The notes under the pieces: generated by a model
Databases searched by the model: none
What the model was told of the DNA's origin: nothing
Seen by the model: only the letters and a program-made list of their open reading frames with translations
In this document: piece after piece, positions 24,804-31,125 of the stretch
How the letters are laid out: each line of letters starts with the position of its first letter
How positions within the stretch are numbered: the first letter of the stretch is position 1
Translations under genes and position numbers: made by a program
Assembly: GCA_002492725.1 (NCBI GenBank)
Contig: DLAF01000011.1
Coordinates: 15,488 to 48,344 of the forward strand
Source of the DNA: Lachnospiraceae bacterium UBA7054
Lineage (GTDB): Bacteria > Bacillota > Clostridia > Lachnospirales > Lachnospiraceae
DNA: 32,857 nucleotides
Reading direction: 5' to 3'

Positions 24804-26594
24804 TCAAGCCCGCATTCTTTCTGCAGGCAGGATCAGTCTCACCCGGGTTCCCTTCTCCGGCTCCGCATAAACATGAACGCGGTAACCTTCCCCGTAATGC
24901 AGCTTCATTCGCTGGTTGATATTATAGAGACCGATGCTCTTGCTGCGGCTCATGTCACGTATCTCAATGTCATGCCTGAGCCTGCCAAGCGCTTCCTCTG
25001 TCATTCCGCAGCCGTTATCCTCCACGTCGATGATCAGAAACTCCTCCCCCGCCGCATCCGGCGACTTACAGTAAATACTGATCTTGACCAGACCGTCTGC
25101 CTCCTTTTCATCCAAACCATGCACAATGGCATTCTCCACCACCGGCTGTAGAAGCAGCGGCAGTATGTGATACTTTTCCGGAACGATTCCTTCCTCTATC
25201 TGCCTCTCATAACCAATCCGCTCTCCAAAGCGAAGCTGCTGAATTTCAATGTATTCGTCCACATGATGCAATTCCTCCGCAAGGGTCGTGAAGGAGGTTC
25301 CGATATTTTCCAGAACATAGCGCATAGACTTTCCCAAAAGCTTAATGGCCTTCGCCACCTCTTTATCTCCCGCCGAAAAAGCTCTCATGCGGATTGTCTC
25401 CAGCGTATTATAAAGAAAATGGGGATTGATCTGGCTGGCAAGCATCTTAAATTCCATCTCCTGCTGTCTGATCATAAGCTCCTGCTCTTTGATTTGCGAT
25501 TCAAATGCCCTGGCCTCCTGCTTCTTGATATTTTCCACCATGACCTGAAGATCGCCGAATGCCTCGGAGAGTTCGTCTTTTCCCCGAAAAGCCGGGATCA
25601 GCTCATAATCCTGATTGCTCACCTTGTGCATCTCCTGCCTGAGCAGCATGACTCGTCCCGTGAAATAATTGGTGAAAATATGGATCAGAATGCCGGGAAT
25701 GATCAATGCAGTCAATGTGATCAGCCCGCAGATCAGCATGATATCCTGAATATTTTTATAGGCCTTTTTATCCAGCGAGCACAGATAGATCCGGGATCTC
25801 GACTGATAGGCATGAAGCGTGACGATCTCCACGAAACAGTTCTGCCCGTCCACCTTCTCTATTCCGCTATAGCGAAAATAGGGTTCCTCATAATCCACGG
25901 CGACCGGCAGCGCCATACCAAGCCTCTTTGTGTCGGAAGCATAGAAGGCCGGCTCCCTGTCCACTGCCATCACGCTTTCGTACTCAGTGCTGTCCGTCCA
26001 AATCCGCAGATAATTGGTGTCGATGTGAATGACCAACACTGCATGGTACGGTGTATTGACCAACGGTATCCCCTTGACCAGACACAGATCCCACATCATG
26101 TCGCGGTATCCCCTCTTCCAGGGAACAGCCCGCCAAAATACGCCCGGCTTTTCTAACGCCTGCGTATACCAGAGCGTTTCTGTGATCGTCTCATCCACCG
26201 GAACAAACTGCTTGTAATCGTCCAGATAAGGATTATCCGTAAAAATCTCAATTTCGGCAATCTGGGCGTAGGTCTGGGCATAGGTGCTGAGTATCTCGCT
26301 TTTGTCAACCGCACTGATGTAGTCCTGCCGCCTTTCAAACTCCGTCGCCAGAATCCCTCTTACTTCGCCGTCAAATGAGATATCCTTCGAAATGTTGTAA
26401 AGCTCCCTGGTGAGATCAAAGAGAACGTTCCTCACCCGATAATTATCAGAACGCAGAAGATCCGTATAGTAGTTGACCATCAAGTGATGAATATAGGCAA
26501 TAAGGAAAGCGCCAATCAAAAGGATCGGCACCACCACAACAACCGTATAGATCTGATATAACTGTCTCTTGATTTTAAATCTGTTAAAGAACAT
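24804..26594 (-). CDS. YesM-type sensor histidine kinase
   Basis: A 596-residue membrane kinase. TM1 (about residues 12-36), an extracellular sensing region of about 240 residues and TM2 (about 277-303) are followed by a HAMP-like linker and coiled coil. The HisKA_7TM-less YesM phospho-acceptor LLASQINPHFLYNTLETIR comes next. The ATPase domain has QPVVENAIVHGLD (N box), DVEDNGCGM (G1) and SIGLYNINQRMKLHYG (G2). Start at 26594 (MFFNRFKIK) has GGAGG 7 nt upstream. It presumably senses an extracellular sugar and phosphorylates the YesN-type regulator, encoded 4 kb away on the other strand. Kinase and regulator genes thus flank the transporter genes instead of lying together. Confidence 0.93.
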   Translation of the reverse strand: MFFNRFKIKRQLYQIYTVVVVVPILLIGAFLIAYIHHLMVNYYTDLLRSDNYRVRNVLFDLTRELYNISKDISFDGEVRGILATEFERRQDYISAVDKSEILSTYAQTYAQIAEIEIFTDNPYLDDYKQFVPVDETITETLWYTQALEKPGVFWRAVPWKRGYRDMMWDLCLVKGIPLVNTPYHAVLVIHIDTNYLRIWTDSTEYESVMAVDREPAFYASDTKRLGMALPVAVDYEEPYFRYSGIEKVDGQNCFVEIVTLHAYQSRSRIYLCSLDKKAYKNIQDIMLICGLITLTALIIPGILIHIFTNYFTGRVMLLRQEMHKVSNQDYELIPAFRGKDELSEAFGDLQVMVENIKKQEARAFESQIKEQELMIRQQEMEFKMLASQINPHFLYNTLETIRMRAFSAGDKEVAKAIKLLGKSMRYVLENIGTSFTTLAEELHHVDEYIEIQQLRFGERIGYERQIEEGIVPEKYHILPLLLQPVVENAIVHGLDEKEADGLVKISIYCKSPDAAGEEFLIIDVEDNGCGMTEEALGRLRHDIEIRDMSRSKSIGLYNINQRMKLHYGEGYRVHVYAEPEKGTRVRLILPAERMRA

Positions 26595-26630
26595 CCTGAT
26601 CCTCCGGGGTGTGAAACATTTTCGTTTTTT

Positions 26631-26658
26631 ATTATACATCAAAAAAGGGGGGTATCAA
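26631..26658 (-). promoter_or_regulatory. Putative sensor kinase promoter
   Basis: On the minus strand TTGATA (26658-26653), a 16-nt spacer and TATAAT (26636-26631). The -35 lies inside the distal arm of the tpiA terminator, and the terminator T-tract forms part of the spacer. Confidence 0.7.
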
Positions 26659-26683
26659 AGAAAAATAATTTCCCTGATACCCC
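26641..26683 (-). terminator. tpiA terminator
   Basis: On the minus strand GGGGTATCA (26683-26675) pairs with TGATACCCC (26657-26649) around a 17-nt A/T-rich loop that can itself form a small stem. CC and six T follow. It ends the gap-pgk-tpiA transcripts. Confidence 0.85.
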
Positions 26684-26726
26684 TTCTATTCTGCACATTT
26701 TAACTATCAGTTCGAAAACTCCAATA

Positions 26727-27473
26727 CTACGCGTTCACAATCTGGCCAAAATCAGGCTTTAAGGAAGCGCCGCCGATCAAACCGCCGTCAATGTCGGGCT
26801 TTGACAGAAGCTCAGCCGCATTGGATGCGTTCATGGAGCCGCCGTACTGGATGCGCACCGCCTCTGCGGTAGCCGCATCATACATCTCAGCGATGCAGTC
26901 GCGGATGCCCTTGCAGACTTCCTGCGCCTGATCGGAGGTAGCGGTCTTGCCGGTTCCGATTGCCCAGATAGGCTCGTATGCAATCACCATGCCCTTCACC
27001 TGGTCGGCGGTAACGCCCGCCAGGTCGGACTTAATCTGTAAACGAATCCAGTCCATGGTCACGTTCATCTCTCTCTGCTCTAAGGACTCACCGCAGCACA
27101 GGATCGGTGTAAGGCCTGCCTCCAGTGCCTTCAGCACCTTCTTATTCAGGAAAGCGTCGTTCTCCTTGAAGTACTCTCTTCTCTCGGAGTGGCCGATAAT
27201 CACGTACTCGACGCCGGCATCCTTTAACATGGGAGCGGAAATCTCGCCCGTGTAAGCGCCCTTGTCCTCGATATAGAAGTTTTCGGCGCCCACATGTACG
27301 TTGGTACCCTTCACAGCCTGTGCCACGGGCACAATGTCGATTGCAGGCACGCAGTAAACCACGTCAACCGCATCATTCACTACCAGATCCTTTAACGTCG
27401 CGCAAAGCGCAACCGCCTCGCTGGGAGTCATGTTCATCTTCCAGTTGCCGGCGATGATTCTTTTTCTAGCCAT
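26727..27473 (-). CDS. tpiA: Triosephosphate isomerase
   Basis: Glycolytic enzyme interconverting dihydroxyacetone phosphate and glyceraldehyde 3-phosphate, 248 residues, usual length. Motifs: GNWKMNM near the N-terminus with the substrate Lys, catalytic His in IIGHSERR, catalytic Glu in VIAYEPIWAIGTGKTA, and the phosphate loop IQYGGSMNASNA. Start at 27473 (MARKRIIAGNWK) has AAAGGAG about 10 nt upstream. The frame to 27530 would add residues the family lacks. It is third in gap-pgk-tpiA, 157 nt after pgk, with two palindromes in between. Genes for phosphoglycerate mutase and enolase do not follow here. Confidence 0.97.
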   Translation of the reverse strand: MARKRIIAGNWKMNMTPSEAVALCATLKDLVVNDAVDVVYCVPAIDIVPVAQAVKGTNVHVGAENFYIEDKGAYTGEISAPMLKDAGVEYVIIGHSERREYFKENDAFLNKKVLKALEAGLTPILCCGESLEQREMNVTMDWIRLQIKSDLAGVTADQVKGMVIAYEPIWAIGTGKTATSDQAQEVCKGIRDCIAEMYDAATAEAVRIQYGGSMNASNAAELLSKPDIDGGLIGGASLKPDFGQIVNA

Positions 27474-27515
27474 TGTAGTAATCTCCTTTATTTTTAATTT
27501 CATTCGCAGAGACTC

Positions 27516-27599
27516 AAAATTGCTGCGCAATTTTTCGTGTGCGTTGCACCCTCAAACGCCCGAATCCGAAAGAGACTTTGTGCAAGCACAGCCTCTTTC
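27516..27599. repeat. Paired intergenic palindromes between pgk and tpiA
   Basis: AAAATTGC-TGC-GCAATTTT (27516-27534) and a second hairpin of GAAAGAG...TGTGC-AA-GCACA...CTCTTTC (27568-27599) fill the 157-nt gap. Neither ends in a T-run on the transcribed strand, so neither looks like an ordinary terminator. The CCGCTTCG that follows (27599-27606) also occurs in the palindromic sequence at the window end. They may be copies of an intergenic repeat or RNA processing sites. Confidence 0.55.
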
Positions 27600-27630
27600 C
27601 GCTTCGTGCATTCTCGCTCTGCTTATCGCA

Positions 27631-28863
27631 TCATTTGTCGTCTGCTGCCACAACGCCGGGAAGCTCCTTGCCCTCTAAGAACTCCAGGGAAGCGCCGCCG
27701 CCTGTGGAAATGTGAGACATCTTATCTGCAAATCCGAGCTGGTTACATGCTGCTGCGGAATCGCCGCCGCCGATAATGGTGGTCGCATCTGTCTCCGCCA
27801 GAGCCTTTGCCACAGCGATGGTACCCTTTGCCAGAGTGGGGTTCTCAAACACGCCCATGGGACCGTTCCAGACAACCGTCTTTGCGGACTTCACCGCATT
27901 TGCAAACAGCTCCTGCGTCTTAGGGCCAATGTCCAGACCTTCCTTGTCGGCAGGAATCTTATCGGAATCAACATACTCTACGTCAACAGGGCCGTCGATG
28001 GGATTCGGGAAGCCCGAAGCCACGCCGGTATCGATGGGCAGAAGCAGCTTTTTGCCAAGCTTCTTTGCCTTCTCCATCATCTCCTTACAATAGTCGATTT
28101 TCTCCTCGTCCACCAGAGAGTTACCGATCTCATAACCCTGCGCCTTTAAGAAGGTGAAAGCCATACCGCCGCCGATGATCAGCGTGTCGCACTTCTCGAG
28201 CAGATTGTTGATCACGTTCAGCTTATCCGCAACCTTTGCGCCGCCAAGGATGGCCACGAAGGGTCTTACCGGATTCTCCACCGCATTGCCGAGGAAGTCG
28301 ATCTCCTTCTGCATCAGATAACCGACCGCATTTTCGCCGCCTTTTTCGGTGATATACTTGGTAACCACCGCAACAGAAGCATGCGCTCTGTGTGCGGAAC
28401 CGAAAGCGTCACACACATAAACATCAGCCAGATCAGCCAGCTCCTTCGCGAAAGCCTCGCCTGCCTCGCCGGGCTTGGTCTCCTCCTTACCGCGGAAACG
28501 GGTATTCTGTAAGAGCACCACATCGCCCTCTTTCATCGCCGCTACAGCCGCCGTAGCCGCCTCGCCGGTTACATTATCATCCTTTACAAAATTCACGGGC
28601 TTGCCGAGCTTCTCGGACAGTCTCTCCGCAACAGGCGCAAGGGACTCACCCTCGTTGGGACCGTTTTTCACCTTGCCAAGGTGAGAACAAAGGATTACTT
28701 TACCGCCATCAGCCAGAAGCTTCTTGATGGTGGGCAGAGCCGCCACAATACGGGTCTCGTCCGTAATCTTGCCTTCCTTTAAGGGCACGTTGAAATCGCA
28801 TCTCACCAGCACGCGCTTGCCCTTCACATTGATATCGTCTACTGATTTTTTGTTCAAAGACAT
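27631..28863 (-). CDS. pgk: Phosphoglycerate kinase
   Basis: Glycolytic enzyme making ATP from 1,3-bisphosphoglycerate, 410 residues, full length. Motifs: KRVLVRCDFNVPLKEGKITDETRI, the basic-patch segment CSHLGKVKNG, VLLQNTRFRGKEE, FVAILGGAKVADKL and the C-terminal nucleotide site VVWNGPMGVFE and IIGGGDSAAA. Start at 28863 has AAGGAGG 9 nt upstream. It lies between gap and tpiA on the same strand, with a strong terminator between gap and pgk. A TTTACA-17-TATCAA pair (about 28914-28886) just past that terminator could be its own promoter. Confidence 0.97.
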   Translation of the reverse strand: MSLNKKSVDDINVKGKRVLVRCDFNVPLKEGKITDETRIVAALPTIKKLLADGGKVILCSHLGKVKNGPNEGESLAPVAERLSEKLGKPVNFVKDDNVTGEAATAAVAAMKEGDVVLLQNTRFRGKEETKPGEAGEAFAKELADLADVYVCDAFGSAHRAHASVAVVTKYITEKGGENAVGYLMQKEIDFLGNAVENPVRPFVAILGGAKVADKLNVINNLLEKCDTLIIGGGMAFTFLKAQGYEIGNSLVDEEKIDYCKEMMEKAKKLGKKLLLPIDTGVASGFPNPIDGPVDVEYVDSDKIPADKEGLDIGPKTQELFANAVKSAKTVVWNGPMGVFENPTLAKGTIAVAKALAETDATTIIGGGDSAAACNQLGFADKMSHISTGGGASLEFLEGKELPGVVAADDK

Positions 28864-28911
28864 TTGTGTTTCCTCCTTATTATGATTGATAAGATTTTGA
28901 GAAACGCCTGT

Positions 28912-28944
28912 AAAAAAGAGACCCGGCCCAGCGGCCGAGCCTCT
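28912..28944 (-). terminator. Terminator downstream of gap
   Basis: On the minus strand AGAGGCTCGGCC (28944-28933), loop GCTG and GGCCGGGTCTCT (28928-28917) form a 12-bp stem followed by T-rich sequence. It separates gap from pgk and probably keeps gap expression higher than pgk. Confidence 0.9.
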
Positions 28945-29022
28945 CTGTTTCTCTCATTATTCAAATCGAACCTTAGAATTTACCGGGCGGCGTTTTTCAG
29001 ACGCCCTACTCATTCTTTCGAT

Positions 29023-30024
29023 TTATGCCAGCTCCGAGAAGTACTTGATGGTACGAACCATCTGAGAGGTGTAGCTGTTCTCATTGTCATACCAGGAAAC
29101 AACCTGTACCAGATTGTCAGCGCCAACCATGGTCTGGGTCGCATCGAAGATGGAACCGTAGGTGCTGCCTACGATATCGGAAGAAACGATCTCATCCTCG
29201 TTGTAACCGAAGGACTCGTTGGAAGCTGCCTTCATTGCTGCGTTGATCTCTTCCTTGGTAACAGACTTCTCTACGGTTGCAACCAGGATTGTGGTAGAAC
29301 CGGTAGGAGTAGGAACACGCTGTGCGGAACCGATCAGCTTGCCGTTCAACTCAGGGATAACCAGGCCGATAGCCTTAGCTGCGCCGGTGCTGTTGGGAAC
29401 GATGTTCACTGCGCCTGCGCGGGATCTTCTTAAGTCACCCTTTCTCTGAGGGCCGTCAAGGATCATCTGATCGCCGGTGTAAGCGTGGATGGTGCTCATG
29501 ATACCGGACTTGATGGTAGCCAGATCATTCAACGCCTTAGCCATGGGAGCCAGACAGTTGGTTGTGCAGGAAGCTGCGGAAATGATGGTATCCGAAGCCT
29601 TTAAGGTCGTGTGGTTTACGTTGTATACGATGGTAGGAAGATCATTTCCTGCAGGAGCAGAGATAACAACCTTTCTTGCGCCTGCATTGATGTGCGCCTG
29701 CGCCTTCTCTTTGCTGGTGTAGAAACCGGAGCACTCTAAAACAACGTCAACCTTGAGCTCACCCCAAGGGCAGTTGTTTGCATCGGGCTCTTTGTAGATC
29801 TTTAATGTCTTACCGTCAACCGTGATGGAATCCTCGCCTGCGGATACGGTATCAGCCAGAGCGTATTTACCCTGAGAAGAATCGTACTTTAACAGATGCG
29901 CCAGCATCTTGGGGCTGGTCAGATCGTTGATTGCTACAACCTCATAACCTGCTGCTCCGAACATCTGTCTGAATGCCAGACGGCCGATACGGCCAAAACC
30001 ATTGATTGCTACTCTTACTGCCAT
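29023..30024 (-). CDS. gap: Glyceraldehyde-3-phosphate dehydrogenase, type I
   Basis: NAD-dependent glycolytic dehydrogenase, 333 residues, full length. It begins VRVAINGFGRIGRLAFRQMF (Rossmann fold) and has the catalytic Cys motif SAASCTTNCLAP. HAYTGDQ follows with the catalytic His region, RRSRAGAVNIVPNSTGAAKAIG after that, and WYDNENSYTSQMVRTI at the C-terminus. Start at 30024 has AGGAGG about 8 nt upstream. It is the first gene of the glycolytic run, with a terminator after it and two candidate promoters and an operator-like palindrome before it. That arrangement points to dedicated control of this gene. Confidence 0.98.
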   Translation of the reverse strand: MAVRVAINGFGRIGRLAFRQMFGAAGYEVVAINDLTSPKMLAHLLKYDSSQGKYALADTVSAGEDSITVDGKTLKIYKEPDANNCPWGELKVDVVLECSGFYTSKEKAQAHINAGARKVVISAPAGNDLPTIVYNVNHTTLKASDTIISAASCTTNCLAPMAKALNDLATIKSGIMSTIHAYTGDQMILDGPQRKGDLRRSRAGAVNIVPNSTGAAKAIGLVIPELNGKLIGSAQRVPTPTGSTTILVATVEKSVTKEEINAAMKAASNESFGYNEDEIVSSDIVGSTYGSIFDATQTMVGADNLVQVVSWYDNENSYTSQMVRTIKYFSELA

Positions 30025-30051
30025 TTTTCGTTCCTCCTAAATATAGATTTT

Positions 30052-30080
30052 TTATAACACCTGTTATATCATTTTGCCAA
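30052..30080 (-). promoter_or_regulatory. Putative proximal gap promoter
   Basis: On the minus strand TTGGCA (30080-30075), a 17-nt spacer and TTATAA (30057-30052). The -10 lies inside a perfect palindrome, so a bound regulator would block it. Confidence 0.6.
30053..30068. promoter_or_regulatory. Operator-like palindrome upstream of gap
   Basis: TATAACA-CC-TGTTATA is a perfect 7+7 inverted repeat with a 2-nt centre overlapping the proximal -10. It does not match the Rex or CcpA consensus I know. The regulator is unknown. Confidence 0.6.
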
Positions 30081-30120
30081 TCTGCATGGAAAAGATTGAC
30101 AAAATTTAGTCAGCGAATAT

Positions 30121-30149
30121 ATTTTACCCAATTTGTCCCAAAAATTCAA
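30121..30149 (-). promoter_or_regulatory. Putative distal gap promoter
   Basis: On the minus strand TTGAAT (30149-30144), a 17-nt spacer and TAAAAT (30126-30121), about 95 nt upstream of the gap start and upstream of the palindrome. Confidence 0.55.
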
Positions 30150-30180
30150 GACATAAATCGAAAATATTTGGGAAATCTAT

Positions 30181-30209
30181 TTGTTTTTTTATCCCGCATA
30201 TACTATACT
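30181..30209 (+). promoter_or_regulatory. Putative promoter of the histidinol phosphatase gene
   Basis: TTGTTT (30181-30186), a 17-nt spacer and TATACT (30204-30209), about 68 nt before the chosen start. It is divergent from gap. Confidence 0.65.
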
Positions 30210-30276
30210 TTATTTATGTAGATTTATTCACGAAAAACAAATTTCTTCTTATACCGGTATCAGAAAGGAGTCTTGC

Positions 30277-31092
30277 ATGCCGATCACAGCGGATTACCAC
30301 TTACATACCTCTTTTTCAGGGGATTCCGATACGCCCATGGAGGAAATGATCTTAAAGGGCATCGAACTGGGTCTGACCGAAATGTGTTTTACGGAGCACA
30401 ATGACTTTGACTATCCGGTAAACAGCCATCCGGCCGGGTTTTGGGAGTTAAATCCTGACGCCTATCTCTATGATTTCCTGAAACTTCGCGAAAAATACGC
30501 GGATAATATCACGCTTCTTTTCGGCGTGGAACTCGGCTTGCAGCCCCATCTTTCCAAAAAGAACGCGGCTTTTGCCAAAGCACACGACTACGACTTCATC
30601 ATCGGCTCTTCCCACCTGTGTCACGGAAAAGACCCCTATTATCCCGCTTTTTATGAAGGACGGACGCAGGAGGAAGCTTACCGGGAATATTTTGAATCCA
30701 TTCTCGAAAATCTGAAAGTCTACAGCAATTTTGATGTCTATGGCCATCTGGACTATGTGGTGCGCTACGGCCCCACAAAGGATCAGGGTTACTCTTATGA
30801 GAACTATCGGGACATATTTGAAGAAATATTAAAAAAGCTGATCGACATGGAAAAAGGCATCGAAATCAATACCGGCGCCCTTGCAAAGGGTATGCGGGAA
30901 CCCAATCCCAGCATCGGCATCTTGAAGCGTTACCAAGAACTTGGCGGCGAAATCATCACTGTGGGAAGCGACGCGCACGAGCCGGGACTGATCGCCCACG
31001 CCTTTGACCGCGCTGCCGAAATCTTAACAGACTGCGGTTACCGTTATTATGCCACCTTCGAAAAGAGAAGCCCCTCTTTTCATAAATTATAG
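30277..31092 (+). CDS. hisK: PHP-family histidinol-phosphatase
   Basis: A 271-residue metal-dependent phosphatase of the PHP fold, the HisK/HisJ-type enzyme that makes histidinol from histidinol phosphate. Metal ligands are visible: DYHLHTSFSGD (His8, His10, Asp16), FTEHND (Glu40, His41), FGVELG (Glu85), SSHL (His113), GHLDYV (His157) and GSDAHEP (Asp232, His234). INTGALAKGMREPNPSIGIL is also typical. The start at 30277 has AAAGGAG 6 nt upstream. The longer frame to 30181 overlaps the promoter. No other his gene is nearby, so the substrate rests on family resemblance only. The next gene, a diguanylate cyclase, starts 33 nt later and is probably co-transcribed. Confidence 0.88.
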   Translation: MPITADYHLHTSFSGDSDTPMEEMILKGIELGLTEMCFTEHNDFDYPVNSHPAGFWELNPDAYLYDFLKLREKYADNITLLFGVELGLQPHLSKKNAAFAKAHDYDFIIGSSHLCHGKDPYYPAFYEGRTQEEAYREYFESILENLKVYSNFDVYGHLDYVVRYGPTKDQGYSYENYRDIFEEILKKLIDMEKGIEINTGALAKGMREPNPSIGILKRYQELGGEIITVGSDAHEPGLIAHAFDRAAEILTDCGYRYYATFEKRSPSFHKL

Positions 31093-31125
31093 ACCGCACC
31101 GAAATATCCGTCAGAGGTTGATACC

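Noticed and set aside
25167..26156. 329-codon plus-strand open frame opposite the sensor kinase
   Set aside because: It lies fully within a kinase with all catalytic boxes intact and has no own ribosome site.
27516..27606. CRISPR array or terminator in the pgk-tpiA gap
   Set aside because: There are two unlike palindromes, no regularly spaced repeats and no T-run after the stems.
30053..30068. Rex or CcpA operator at gap
   Set aside because: The half-sites TATAACA/TGTTATA do not fit the TTGTGA-type Rex or TGWAARC-type CcpA patterns.
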